A stretch of 64,000 bases of DNA from Chaenocephalus aceratus (lineage: Eukaryota > Chordata > Actinopteri > Perciformes > Channichthyidae): the NCBI GenBank assembly GCA_023974075.1, contig CM043797.1:34715639-34779638 (forward strand), read 5' to 3'. A program made the position numbers and the translations under genes. The notes beneath the pieces were generated by a model. It did no database searches, had not been told where the DNA came from, and saw only the letters and a program-made list of their open reading frames with translations. This document shows, one piece after another, positions 1 to 12,600 of this stretch (positions within the stretch are counted from its first letter, which is position 1; each line of letters opens with the position of its first letter).

Positions 1-271
1 TGGGGCTAATGCTAATAATGCTAATGCCAGCAAATACAATGGCGGCTTCAAAAAACTTTTCAGAGTTTTACGGGCCGTGGTTTGCAATTCGCCCAGCCAA
101 TCAGAAATTGGTACTTTTTTCTCCCCAGGATAGTCCCACCTCTCTAGCAGGTAAAAGTCCCACCTCTCTAGCAGGTAAAAGTTCTCTGAACTAAGTTCTC
201 TTTTTGGTGTGAATGCAAAATTCCAGGCACTAACGGAACTAAAAGGGAAAAGTACTCGGGTGTGAACGCGC
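1..271 (+). repeat. 3' part of a MITE cut by the window edge
   Basis: This segment matches 62470-62743 over its whole length, including the stretch around CAGAGTTTTACGGG and the end GTGTGAACGCG. The right-hand copy is complete with inverted ends and a 3-bp TSD, so this is the 3' part of the same non-autonomous element. The short frame inside it is not a gene. A 20-bp piece (TCCCACCTCTCTAGCAGGTA) is tandemly doubled near 133-177. Confidence 0.7.
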
Positions 272-612
272 CTTCTGTTTACTTCCAGAACATAGTGACA
301 TCACTGTGTAACACTCTGGTTTCAGACAGAGGGTGAAAAGAGGTGCTGCAGCACAGGCAGTATGAGAAGAATAAAGACCTTTTTGAACATTAAAGCATGG
401 AGACATGACACAGTAGAAGCACAAAATACTAATTTGAACCTGAACGTTTGCATAATAAGGACTCTTAAAAGGGGATCCTACTGGATGTGAAACCTACAGA
501 GATTTCTGCAAAGAAAACACATCACTTTTTTTTTTTCACGGACAATCTGAGTCTGGCTGTAGACCGAGATCATATCTGATCATATCATACTGCTTCAGTT
601 AATTCTGTCAGG
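272..612. other. Unassigned sequence between MITE and hAT element
   Basis: I see no coding frame, RNA gene or repeat here that I can name. A short poly-T run lies near 527-535. Confidence 0.5.
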
Positions 613-1936
613 CAGGGCCGTATTCACCATATACATTGGGGGGGACACATCCCCCCCAATATTCAGATACACTCAAAATGTCCCCCCCAATAAATAGTAA
701 AAAAAAAAAAAGTTTTAATTTTTTTATTTGAATAAAATTGCTATTCTATGACTTCTTTATTTGGTTATCTGTATACTTGAAAATCTATATTTTCTGTTAT
801 TGTGAGCTTCGCCAAAATGATATTTCTTTTCATATGTAAATTGTTTCCTTATTTTGTACCCGCGGGTGTATTTCGCTGTTGCACGTCTGAGTCCACCTTC
901 AGTTAGCTTGATGCTCCAAGCAGGTCAGTCATGTTTTAATTTGCCCTCCATCAGTTCTGGTATCTTTTCTAGTTAGCCCTAAAGTAATCTATATTATTTT
1001 ATTTCGTAATGGTAATGTTAATGAACCCTCCGGTTTAGCTTCTTTGTGTAAGTAACTTGTAGTTCTGATGTTAAAACGAACTTTTCAGGAATAGTAGCTA
1101 ACTAGCTGTGGGCTAGCTGGTTTCAGTTGTTAGCCAGGGTTTGGCGGGCTAGTGTCAGTATATAATATAAATATCAATATAGATGTTTTTAAAGTAAATT
1201 CAGATTGAACATAGTAAAAAAATGTAAATGATAGTGTCCGTGCAAAAAATAAACCATTACTTATTGTGAAAATCACCCTTGAATGATGGGATAGTAGACT
1301 AAAAGCTTTAGGAATCCAAACTATAACATATAATAAGTACCCTGTATCAAGATTGATGCAAAACAAGTATTTCCAAGGCACACCTTTATATGATCATTAT
1401 AGTTATACAAAATATGAGAATAACAGAATAACAGGTATGAAATCATTCCAACTCATACTACAGTTTAAAAAGGGAGTGATTTGTAAAATATGCATAAAGA
1501 AAATGTAAATCTCTTCAGTTCTGTTTCACATGGGTGTTGTTGAGATGTATCCATAGATTTAGTCCCTAATGTTGCTCTCAAAGTGCACCAGATTGATGCT
1601 TTTAACTTCAACATTTAAAAAAAAAAAAAAATCTTCCCGGGGGAGCATGCCCCCGGACCCCCCTAGAGGAGGTTAGGTCCCCCACCCGCCCACACCCCCC
1701 GTCAAATTGTCCCACCCACATTGAGGATGCTTCCTACACCCATGTCTGAGACACAGTTTTGTGACTATTGTTGTGTTTTGCGCCCACGAGCAGGGGCATG
1801 GGGTTTAACAGGTTTTAAAGTATCCAATGTGTTAGTGATTTTTATGTATTTTCCTTTAGAATGGCAGGAAATTAGTATTCAAATTTTTATTACATTTTTG
1901 GTCCCCCCCAATGTTGACTCCATGAATACGGCCCTG
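613..1936 (+). mobile_element. Non-autonomous hAT transposon with 8-bp TSD
   Basis: The element starts CAGGGCCGTATTCA and ends with the exact inverted copy TGAATACGGCCCTG. It is flanked on both sides by CTGTCAGG (605-612 and 1937-1944), the 8-bp TSD typical of hAT. It has no transposase. An internal block (about 1164-1715, with a poly-A run and a G/C-rich GCATGCCCCCGGACC segment) recurs at 26900, 33300, 38450, 43150 and 60320, partly inside elements with different ends. It is probably a deletion derivative or a composite. Confidence 0.92.
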
Positions 1937-1944
1937 CTGTCAGG

Positions 1945-3259
1945 ACTGTGTATATCATGTCCTGTGCTTTTGTTGCACCCCTGCACCGGTCCAGGGACTA
2001 TACGGGTGGAAAATAGCAATTTGCTAAAACACAGTACATTAGATATCTTTTTTAAGTTATAAGGTTACAATCTATGTGCACAGTCTTTGTTGAAATAAAA
2101 AAACGATGCCAATCAATGTTAAGGCTTGCAATAAATCTTGAAACCTTAACCCTGTAAAAATTGTAAGCACATGAATACGTTTGACCCAAAGTTGCTCCCC
2201 TAATTCCAGCGTGGACGTTTACCATGAATCACATGGCAGTGAAAAGGCAAAGAAAGCAGAGGAATCAGGACAAGAGACAAGTGTTACACTGACTGGAGTC
2301 CACTGGACATCGGTAGAACCATCACTACCCCCACCATAACTCCCACAATGCACTGGTTCTTTAGGTGAAAGAAAGGCATTTAGGCATTTAGATGAACCAT
2401 TCTCCAGTTTGCTGAAGTGTCACAGGAGTGTGAGATAGTGGACAGGGTCTGTAGGAACAGATAGTGCTGCAGTATGATAGCAGCAGAGATAATATGCCCT
2501 GTGTAGCGCACATTATACAGGGCAATAGTCTGGGCTCATTTGCACCCTTTAAGTTTATTTATTTATTTGTATTATATATGGGCTGTCAGTCGATTAAAAT
2601 ATTTCCCACTATGATTATGTATGTCATTAAGTATGGTATTCCTGTCATGTTTTTTCTTTATTATATTATTGTTGGCTGTTCTGTTTGTCGTCTATGTTGG
2701 AAAAGAGAAGCATGATTTCCACCCCAAAGAAGTCTGTACTATTACTTACACTTGTGCTTCTTCTCAATACAAATATTTGAAACATTATACATGGCAATAA
2801 CAGCCGCCCTCGGAAAAGGATTGGACTTCACGCCAATAATTCAGAAATCTTGTTGTTAAAAAGTAAATACATTCATGTTATTCTGGATATTTATATTTGT
2901 CATACTAGTTCTAACTGGGTCTGTGAAGGTGTTTATTTTCATCCACATTTCCCCGCAGTAGGAAGTGCACTGAGGTGGTCTTTGTTCCAATCAACCTGCT
3001 GCAGCGAGGCTCTTCTGACGGACAGAAAGATTAAAGGAAACCCTGTCTCTGTTGCTTCATGAGGGAGAGTAACGCTGTTGAACACTCCCAGTTTTTTACT
3101 TCTATAGTTTTAAGATGACACACTTTCCAAACTGTCTCACTCTCTTGCTTTGTTGCCATTGGAAAACTGATTTAAAAAAGCCACACACGTTAAAATAGTC
3201 TGTACGACGTAAGGGAGAAAGAAGAAAACCTTAAGGATGAGTTAAGACTGTTTTCTTCT
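1945..3259. other. Unassigned sequence with one duplicated segment
   Basis: Apart from the piece at 2181-2312 that recurs at the right edge of the window, I recognise nothing. Short open frames here have no family features. Confidence 0.4.
2181..2312 (+). repeat. Segment homologous to 63801-63999
   Basis: The stretch from TTGACCCAAAGTTG to CCACTGGACAT recurs at the right edge of the window. The right copy carries a 61-bp SINE plus TSD that this copy lacks, so this copy shows the empty site (AAGTGTTACACTG near 2280). Confidence 0.75.
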
Positions 3260-3483
3260 TTCCTTCTTTTCAGAGACTGCACTGACCTCACCTTCAAAAC
3301 ACTCACCTCTTCAATCTGGCTTTCAATGTGTGATTGTTTTTGTATTATTTGACTTTAACTTTGGATATATATTTATTTGTTGTTCCTTCCTTTTCTTTTC
3401 TCTTCACTATATCTGTAAAGCGTCTTTGAGCACCTGTAAAAGCGCTAACAAATTAAATCTATTATTATTATTATTATTATTAA
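3260..3483 (+). repeat. LINE/SINE 3' tail fragment ending in (ATT)n
   Basis: The stretch holds CTGTAAAGCGTCTTTGAGCA, then AAAAGCGCTAACAAATTAAA and an (ATT)n run. This is the common 3' end of teleost L2-type LINEs and the SINEs that use them. No coding part can be read with confidence. Confidence 0.6.
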
Positions 3484-3959
3484 TGAACGCCTCGCTGCAC
3501 ATTATCCTGCCTTTCACGCGGCTATATTAAATAAACCGACGACTTCACTCACAATATTGATAACTGTCCAAGTCTGTTATACAACTGCACATAGTCCCTT
3601 GTTCAGTGTGCAACTCGATTTTGACAGGAAAGCAAATGGACACTTCTAGAATTGTGTGAGTAACATTCTGTTTTTAGACTTCTCTGTTTCAGTGTGTGTA
3701 CTCTGTATAAATGCTCTGTAGTTGATCTGACTGAAATTGTGATTTTAAATCTCAAAACCGCTACAGTATCTGTTAGGCAGAAACTTGGGACAAGTAATTT
3801 GACTGAAACCTTTAAACTGAACTAACTGACTGCTACGGTTAACTTTGATTTAATCATTTGTAGAATACTAAGAGCTTTATTGAGTAGGTGTAACTGTATT
3901 AAGGGTTAAACTAATAACTTTATAACTTAGGGTTTAATGTAATTGACTTAAAAGACAAT
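3484..3959. other. Unassigned sequence
   Basis: Nothing recognisable on either strand. Confidence 0.4.
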
Positions 3960-6900
3960 AACGAGTCAGGAGGAAGCCAGTCTCGATGTCCTTTTGAGGG
4001 CCACCAGCTGCAGAGAGTTAACTAATTAAAGGGACGTGGCCCCACAGCTGTGAGAACTCAGCAATCAGGTGTCCATTTTAGGTAGCACTTTCCTGGAGCG
4101 TCAGACAGGCTAAGACTGGCAAAGACATTAGAGTCCTGCGGGAGTCACGAGGGAGGCAAAGAGGAGGCAAATCCTACTTTGATTGAGCTAAGTATCGCTG
4201 GTGTTTTATTTTATTTGGTTGTTTAGCCCCTCATGCTATAATCATGTGTATTTTCTCCATTCCTGTTTATGTGTCTTCTCGCAATTATCACTGGCCCCGT
4301 GTATCTCGTAATCGATATAACCGGCCTGCTCTCGTCTATCCCACATGCTCCACTGACATCCAACATCTAGTTTCAGGTGGCCTGTGGAACTGCCAGTCAG
4401 CTGTTCCTAAGGCTGACTTCATCTCTGGCTACGCCTCCCTGCAGTCTCTGGATTTCCTTGCTCTCACTGAGACGTGGATTACTCCATCCAACACATCCAC
4501 CCCAGCAGCTCTCTCCACAGCATATTCCTTCTCCCATACACCCAGACCCACTGGCAGAGGAGGTGGCACTGGTCTCCTGCTCTCTCCCAAATGGAGCTTT
4601 TCCCTCTTCAAGCTACCTAACTTCACTCCTTCCACCTTTGAATTCCATGCCGTCACAGTAACCCATCCTATACAATTAACCATTGTTGTTCTCTACCGTC
4701 CACCAGGCGCCTTGGGGGACTTCTTGGAGGAATTAGATCATCTCCTCTCACACATCCCTGAAACTGGCCCTCCCGCTGTACTTCTCGGAGACTTCAACCT
4801 CCAGACGGGGAAGATAGACGAACTAACATCTCTGTTAACCGCCTTTGCTTTCTCACGGTCTCCGTCCCCACCAACTCATAAAGCTGGCAATGTCCTTGAT
4901 CTCATATTCTCAAGGAACTGCGCTACTTCTAACCTCTCTGTAAACCCGCTCCACACATCCGATCACTTCTTCATTTCATTCTCTCTACCCCTTTCCAAAC
5001 ATAACGAACTAATCTCTTCTCATCCTGCACCTATCCGCCGTAACCTTCGTTTCCTCTCCCCCTCTACCTTTGCCTCATCGGTGCTCTCAGCTCTCCCTAC
5101 CATCCTTCGGGCAGCAGAGCGGAAACGGTGGAAATCCAAACACCATGACGACCTCCTAACCTATCAGGCTCTCCTCTCCTCTTTCTCTGCTTCGATCTCT
5201 CAGGCAAAAAGCACTTTCTTTCAAGATAAGATCCAATCTTCCTATTCCAATCCCAAAAAACTATTTTCCATCTTCTCCTCCCTCCTGGACCCTCCCAAAG
5301 CCCCTTCCCCCTCCTCCCTTCTGTCAAGCGACTTTGTTAACCACTTTGAAAAAAAGGTTGATGATATTCGCTCTGCTTTTTCTGACTCACCTTTACTCAC
5401 CACTGGGTCACCAGACCCTCCTTCCACCCGCACACTGACCTCCTTTTCCCCACTCTCTCCAAGTGAGGTTCTCACCCTCATTACCTCTGCCCGCCCTACC
5501 ACCTGTCCTCTGGACCCTATCCCTTCAAACCTCCTTCAGACTATCGCTCCTGATATTCTACCGTTTCTCACCCATTTCATCAACACTTCTCTAACTTCTG
5601 GTCACTTTCCAAACAGTCTCAAGGAGGCAAGAGTAAACCCTCTCCTAAAGAAACCCACTCTCAACCCGTCTGATGTTATAAACTACAGGCCTGTCTCTCT
5701 CCTCCCGTTCCTGTCTAAAACACTTGAACGCGCCGTCTTTAAACAACTCTCCTGCTATCTCCATCAGAACAACCTTCTGGATCCGCACCAGTCTGGTTTC
5801 AAGGCAGGTCACTCCACAGAAACTGCCCTCCTTGCTGTCACTGAGGAACTGCACACTGCTAAAGCAGCCTCCCTCTCCTCTGTCATCATCCTTCTGGACC
5901 TGTCTGCTGCATTCAACACGGTGAATCATCAGATCCTCCTTCGCACTCTCCAAGAACTTGGAGTTTCAGGCTCTGCACTTTCCCTCCTCACCTCATACCT
6001 CAAAGACCGTACCTACAGGGTTACTTGGAGAGGGTCCGAATCCGACCCTTGTCAATTATCTACAGGGGTCCCTCAGGGCTCTGTTCTCGGTCCCCTCCTC
6101 TTCTCCTTGTACAGAAACTCGCTCGGATCTGTCATTAGCCCGCATGGTTTTTCATACCACTGCTACGCTGACGACACCCAATTAATTCTGTCCTTTCCCC
6201 GCTCAGAGACCCAGGTCGTCGCACGCATCTCTGCTTGTCTAGCTGACATCTCTCAGTGGATGTCCGCTCATCACCTCAAGCTCAACCTTTTGACCTAACA
6301 ATCAACATCGGCACCTCTGTTGTTTCCCCGACTCAGACTGCAAGGAATCTGGGTGTGACCCTAGACAACAACCTGTCCTTCACTGCAAACATAGTTGCTA
6401 CAACCCGCTGCTGCAGATACACGCTTTACAACATCAGGAGGATGCGTCCCCAGCTGACCCAGAAAGCGACGCAGGTTCTGGTCCAGGCTCTCGTCACCTC
6501 ACGCCTAGACTACTGCAACTGGCTGGTCTACCTGCATGCATCCAGAATGCAGCGGCTCGTCTGGTCTTCAACCTTCCTAAATGTTCCCACACCACTCCGC
6601 TCCTCCGCTCCCTCCACTGGCTTCCGGTAACTGCTAGAATCCACTTCAAGACACTGGTACTTGCGTACCATGCTGCGAATGGATCTGGCCCTTCCTACAT
6701 CCAGGACATGGTTAAACCGTACACCCCAGCACGTGCACTCCGCTCTGCATCAACCAAACGGCTCGCTGCGAAGGGGACCCAAGTTCCCATCAGCAAAAAC
6801 ACGTGGGTTTGCTATCCTGGCTCCTAAATGGTGGAATGAGCTCCCCATTGACATCAGGACAGCAGATAGCTTACACACCTTCCGGCGCAGACTGAAAACT

Positions 6901-7132
6901 CATCTCTTTCGACTCCACTTCGAGCGATAGAACTATTAACAAAGCACTTATATACTAATAAAGGGCTGGCGTACCTAAAGCCAGTTGAGTAGCACTTGAA
7001 ATGTTTTTGCTCTATGAAGCCTGATGTACTTATATAATTCTGTTTTCTTCAAGGTTGTATTTTGTTGGTCGAATGCACTTATTGTAAGTCGCTTTGGATA
7101 AAAGCGTCAGCTAAATGCAATGTAATGTAATG
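3960..7132 (+). mobile_element. L2-clade non-LTR retrotransposon (LINE), nearly full length
   Basis: A leader of about 280 bp precedes an endonuclease-reverse transcriptase reading frame. The element ends in TTGTAAGTCGCTTTGGATAA followed by ATGTA-type repeats at 7118-7132, the usual L2/Maui tail in fish. The 5' boundary is approximate and I found no target-site duplication. Frameshifts make it a dead copy. Confidence 0.85.
4244..6930 (+). pseudogene. L2 LINE ORF2: endonuclease and reverse transcriptase, frameshifted
   Basis: The ATG at 4244 opens a 684-codon frame. Its N-terminal half is an APE-type endonuclease, with LTETWI, LLGDFNLQ and TSDHFF marking catalytic Glu, Asp/Asn and the SDH motif. 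Its second half is a reverse transcriptase, with [23 protein letters not shown] and the active-site YADDTQL. Near 6285 a small deletion removes the segment after HHLKLNL and shifts the frame. The C-terminal part continues at 6300-6627 (RNLGVTLDNNLSF, SRLDYCN). Another shift leads to 6661-6930, ending KTHLFRLHFER then a stop. At least two frameshifts are present. The intact protein would make the nick and prime reverse transcription at the target site. Confidence 0.85.
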
Positions 7133-8446
7133 TTCATCCTTAGCAACGGTCTGCTCATCCTTGGCAACGATCAGCTAAATAGTAGACCTCAGGATTGTCC
7201 AAATTGGCCAATCAGAATCTAGTTTTCAACTTTGTTGAATAATAACATGAACGAAGAGGTTCATTTATTACAAAAAGCATAAACAAACTACGACCAGGAT
7301 AATATTAAAGTCTGCAATTATAGTCAGTCTATTTTGGGACGCACTTGAAAACGAGATGGTACAATTATATTTATTTCCCCATTTTAAATAAAGCATCAGT
7401 TTTGCCTGCAGACGTTTGTTGAGCTGAAAGAGCAGAAGCAATATCAGCAACTGGCCAACTATGGATATTTGGACATTTCAAACGACCCCTTGTGTTTATT
7501 TGGAGCTCCCAAACTGAGCAGCTTATTCATTTAAAGAATCTTTGCAAAGTCTCCAAAAGGTCTAGTTAACATACATTTACATATATGTGTGCAGCACACA
7601 CATACACACAGAGTAAACATAGATTCTGTGCAACTCTCTGAGGGAAGAGTATCTTCAACACAACAAAGCAGAATAAAGATGATTCTAATTTACAAGTCAA
7701 AAACGGTGATACAAATATAATAAAACAGCAGAAGTGATATAAAGAATCTAAAATATCTCTGCTTTTTTAAACTGTAGTATGTGTTTCATTGTTGGTGTAT
7801 AGGCTACTGCCTGAATATGCTGAATGAAAGGCAGGTTTCCCTTTCAATAAAATCGTTTTTTATCCTAAATATCTTGGTTTCTTCTTTTCTACGGACACAT
7901 TGCACAATCATAAGTATTTTTACTGTATGTACAGCACTTTGGCTCGACTAAATTAAATGTGCTATATAAATAAAACTTGAATTGATTTGATATTGTTATT
8001 TATTTTCTCTTGGATTTATTTGCATTGGAATTGATATTGAGATCCAAAAGTAACAGAAAGTAATCAGGTTACATTACTTTCATATACTGATACTTAGATT
8101 AGCTTTTTATCAGTGCAGACTGCAATGAGACGGTTCACTGCACCTTCATTCAGGTGACTTATGAATTATGTAAACTACAAACCTGACATGATTGACTGCA
8201 GGGAGGCGGTTATCAATCCTGGAGGAAGAGTCCTGCTGGTTCACATTACAAGGACTTATTTATTAGCTGTCTGAAAAGAGTCTGATCGTTTTATGCTTCA
8301 CTGATATCCCTCCCACGGACAAAACTACTGATGTTCTTTTTCATTTGCGCTACTCTAATCATATGCCTTTTAGTTGCTGCCTTGCATTTGGTTACCAAAC
8401 TAATTTTTTGGCCAATTATACTCAACTTCCTGAAGCTGCACCTTTA
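7133..8446. other. Mostly unassigned, with a LINE/SINE tail at 7905-7995
   Basis: At 7905-7995 lies a tail of the type GTACAGCACTTTGG then GTGCTATATAAATAAA with TTGAA repeats, a common 3' end of fish retroposons. The rest shows no feature I can name. Confidence 0.45.
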
Positions 8447-8774
8447 TGTATTTGTATTTCATCGTTTATTTGGCAGGGACAATGCACAGTAATGAACACT
8501 TAAACATTAAAATGTATCAAGCGTAACAGTGCGAGATTTAGCTTTGCTAATTTCCATCCGCAGTCCCTCACATAAAACATTTAAGAAGTTTACATTTTAC
8601 AAACATAGCAAAAACAAAATACATGATATGCAAAAGGTGCAAAAGAGTATTTACGCAAACAAGTATTTATGACATCATGGTAATACAATATAGCAGCAAC
8701 GACATATTAAGTGCAAGATAAGATATAAGCGCTACCTAAAGTGCAAGAGGAGATACCCCTGTGTTAAAGTGCAT

Positions 8775-10399
8775 TTAGCGGTGATTGCACGTCTGGTTGT
8801 TTCTCAACCATTCTTTGAGTTGACCTTTAAAACTATTGAGAGTGGGACAATCCCGTGTCTCAGTTGGGAGGCTATTCCAGAAAGAGCTGCCTTTAATGGA
8901 GAGGACATTTTGTCCAAAAGTGGTCCGTCTACGGTGGACTTCACAGTCTCCTCTGGTTTCTGACCTAGTGCAGCGTCCAGTGTGTTTTCTGTGGATGAAT
9001 TCCCCTAAGGAGGGGGGGGGGCAGTCCATGTAAACATTTATAAAAAAACACGTACTTTTAAAAGACATAAAATCGTCAAAACCTTTAAGAAATAGTGTTT
9101 CTCAAGGGTGGTACAGTGGTGGTATGAACAAGGCTTTCTGTCAAACACCTGGATAGCTCTCTTGTACAGCTGTTCTATGGGTTTCAGGTTTGTGGCACAA
9201 GCAAACGACCAGTTTGTGAAGCAGTATTCAATGTGGGATAGAATCATACAGTGGAGGTATGACTTTGCAGCATTGACAGTTAAGAAAGGTCTAATTTATT
9301 TAAAATGTTGCAAGTTGAATTTAATGGTATTGAATACTTTCTTAATATGTTTCTTAAAAGTCAAGTTCGAGTCCAATATGACTCCAAGATACTTGAAGTG
9401 GGAGACTAGTTCTATTTCTGCTCCGTTTAAAAACACATTGGATCCTTCGACTTTGACTGGTCGTTTACTGAACATCATGCATACTGTTTATTTTTACGTT
9501 TAACTGTAAGCAAATGTTGTTCAGCCAGTGTTGAACCTTGTCCAAAGCGTTTGAGAGACAACATGAGATCATTGCAGTGTTCTTCCCGTGTACAAAGATG
9601 ACCGCATCATCGGCATACATTTGCACATTCAACTCAGGACATACATTAGGCAAGTCATTTATGTACAGAGAAAAGAGTAATGGTCCAAGAATGGAACCTT
9701 GTGGAACCCCAACAGGGTTGACAAGGTAGGGGGATTTGGCACCGTTGACCAAAACACACTGTTTTCTGTAAGACTTAAACCAATGTATAGAAACTGCTAC
9801 TGAAAAATTGAAATACGTCAGCTTTGTAAGAAGCACTTGGTGGTCAACAGTGTCAAAAGCCTTCCTGAGATCAAAGAAGACAGCACCTACATATGGGCTC
9901 GTGTCCAACATACATTTAACCTTTTCCACAAAGACACAGTTAGCTGTCTCGGAAACCAAACTGCATTGGGTGGAGTGGAGCGAAACCTTTGTCTAAATGT
10001 TTGGTGATTAGTTTTGACACCCATTTCTCAGCTATAGAGACACAGGGGAGGATGCTGATTGGTCTGTAATTGGACATCATTGCCTTATCCCCAGATTTAA
10101 AAATCGGTGTCACCGTGGCCACCTTCCAGGATGATGGAACTTCCCTCGTGCTGATAGATTGATTCACTAGCATAGTAATTGGTTTTATTAGATTGTCGAT
10201 ATGTGTTTTTATAAAGTTGGTGTTTAAATTATCTGCATCCCTCGCCTTAGAACTTCTTAACCCTAAGATTATATGTTTTACCTCAACCTCTGTGATTTCC
10301 TCAAGGTCAAAAACGGGGTCGGGCTGTTTGGTATGTTTAATAGTTTATTTAAGATTTGCCAAACGTTTTTACCGTTACCTTTCGCACCTTCAATTATAT

Positions 10400-10434
<35 letters not shown>

Positions 10435-11290
10435 GATGAAGAAGTTTGCTTTGGCCTGTCTTATTGTTCGTGTTACTTTGTTACGAGCATGAGTGCATTT
10501 CTGTCATAGTCCGGATTTCAAGATCTGCTTTAATAGTTGGTCTCTAGATTTCATGAGATTCCTGCACTGTAGATTCAGCCAGGGAAGATGATGTTCCTTC
10601 CTGTCCCTAAGGCACACTCTCCTTGAGAAGGAAGACATTGTATCATTAATTTGAGATATAAACAGATCACTGTTTTCACCAATGTCTTCAGAGGAGAGTG
10701 TCCCCCCCCAATCAGTCATTTTCACTGCATCCATAAAACGCTGTTGCAGATCTTTGGGGATGAAGCGAGAACCCAAGGCAGGAGTTTTAGGTGTGGCCAT
10801 GAACCTTTTTCTGTGAGTTTCCTGCTAAAAAGATTATGGTCAGAAAGACCACTCAGGAAGTTGTAGGTTTTAACTACTGTGTCAGCTTTGTTAGTAAATA
10901 CTAAATCTATCATAGTCTTAGAGGTTTTAGTTATTCTAGTCGGTTGATCCATTAGTTGTATTAAGTTGTGTTTATCCGTGATCCGTTTTAAGTTCTTTCT
11001 ATTTTGTTTTTCATTCCAGTTTATGTTAAAGTCTCCTACAATAATTAGCTCTTTGTTGGAGTCACAGGAATTCAGCATGAGTTAGACCTGATCATAGAAA
11101 TCCACCTTAGCGGTGAGTTGTCGATATAGGCAAATCATGGTGAGGGACATTTCCTCAGAAACACACAAACACAAACAAACTCAATATTAGCTGGAAGAGC
11201 AATCTCCCTACAAGTAATGGTATTCCTCACATAAAGCACACTTTGAGGTTTCTGAGGTCCAACCAATTACCTTTCCACTAAAGAAGCTTG
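8775..11290 (-). pseudogene. LINE endonuclease-reverse transcriptase, broken by many shifts
   Basis: From the 5' end on the minus strand: endonuclease pieces at about 11290-10800 (NTITCREIALPANIEF, then ELIIVGDFNINW and LSDHNLFSRK), a linker at 10800-10504, RT fingers at 10173-9940 (NYRPISILP), RT palm at 9959-9465 (FDLRKAFDTVDHQVLL, GVPQGSILGPLLFS, MYADDAVIF), and C-terminal pieces at 9478-9296, 9247-9038 and 9068-8775 (SSFWNSLPTETRD). The pieces lie in different frames with stops between them, so it makes no protein. The family copies itself by target-primed reverse transcription. Confidence 0.8.
10401..10434. repeat. (TA)n microsatellite inside the LINE
   Basis: An almost pure TA run with one CA interruption near 10412. 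Confidence 0.9.
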
Positions 11291-12339
11291 CTTTGCTGTC
11301 CATTTGTCTTGCAATGATGCTTTGGCATATTGTATATGCATCGATGCTTGTTTTTAAATTGTTTTAATTTAAATTAACACCACTATTGTCTGCAGTTTCT
11401 TTGTTTGCAACAACCTACATAAATAAGTAAATACATTGTTTATAAGAAAATAAATAAACAATGTTAGCGTATGGGCCTTCCTTGGTGTTGGCTCAGTGAA
11501 AGACTATAGATATATCTATTTATGTATATATTATATTGATTAAAAAAATCAAACAAATAAATAGCTCAACAAATAAATAAGTAAGTGAATAAAGAAATAA
11601 AGAAACAAACAAATAACATACATAGGTAAATAAATAAGTCAAGTAATTAAATAGACAAACAAAAAAATAAACAAATACACAAATAAATGAATAAATGTGC
11701 CGTTTGAGTGCATGCATCGATAAATGCTGTTAACCTTAAAATGGCATAATTTGGCCACCGGTCCTTTGAAGGACAGCATTCGCTCAGCTATAACTGGCTG
11801 CAGGCACCATCACCTGTTGTTCTGTTATTTCCTTACTTCCAGCTAGGAAGATGAGGAGAGGCCTTTTTTTTTTGCAGAACAGGAAGCCCAGAGCCATTTT
11901 TCAGTGAGATCCACTCGTGCTCGTCCAGCAGTTTGACAGCCACCCAGACACTCAGGTCAGGTCCGAGCGGCAGAGATGTGAGGATTCATTTGTAATGGCT
12001 TTCCTCTCCTCATCCATCAGGGCTCCATTGGGACTCCAGTGACGTTCCATAAGGAAGCTGAGCATCCTTCAGGTTGCATCCGTGAATATCGCCACTGTTT
12101 CTCTTTGATTGAAACCATTTCCATGTCTATGTGCACTTGTGCAGAGAGAGGTTAGGATTGAAGTGGATGCTTGCTATTCAAACGCTCAATTTGACCACTT
12201 TCTACAAATGGATGTATGGATTTAGGATAATTAGAGAGCTAAATCTGTGAAATTGCTGTTGAAGGGCGATGAAAGGAGGAAATTAATAGAGCTGGATGCA
12301 GTATCATTTTTGCAGAAGCATTATACAAGACTGCTGGAA
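11291..12339. other. AT-rich low-complexity DNA, otherwise unassigned
   Basis: About 11530-11700 is a degenerate (AAAT/AAAC)n tract. The open frame across it on the minus strand is a low-complexity artefact. The remainder has no recognisable feature. Confidence 0.5.
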
Positions 12340-12344
12340 ATAGG

Positions 12345-12600
12345 CACTATTGGCTGACACAGGAAAAACGCTGCACTTTCAAAAACGATGCAAATGTCAA
12401 CACACACATTTGCTTCATCTTCACCAACTTGTCAAAACATGCGCAGCGTTTACTATAAAAAACATGCTGCAAATACAAAACGCTGGAAGAAGCTCAAAAC
12501 ATAACAGAGACCACCAGGGGACACTAAAAAGTGATGCACACATCTGGGACCAGAGCGCTATAGTTGACTTTCGGGGATTCTAAAGTTGGACAACTGTCAC
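12345..12600 (+). repeat. Dispersed repeat, second copy at 58835-59115
   Basis: Shared blocks include CTTCACCAACTTG, AGCTCAAAACATAACAGA and AAAGTTGG.CAACTGTCACTGT in the same order. I do not recognise the family or its ends. Confidence 0.65.

Larger units (their letters stand above)
8447..11290 (-). mobile_element. Degraded CR1/Jockey-group LINE, minus strand
   Basis: Read on the minus strand, the region gives endonuclease then reverse transcriptase, a C-terminal domain and a 3' end near 8450 with TGTCCCTGCCAAATAAA. I place it in the wider CR1/Jockey group from its RT motifs, but cannot fix the clade (Rex1 is possible). A (TA)n microsatellite has grown inside it at 10401-10434. No TSD was identified. 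Confidence 0.8.

Noticed and set aside
11520..11717. 65-codon minus-strand frame rich in Phe, Tyr and Leu
   Set aside because: Translation of an AAAT/AAAC low-complexity tract.
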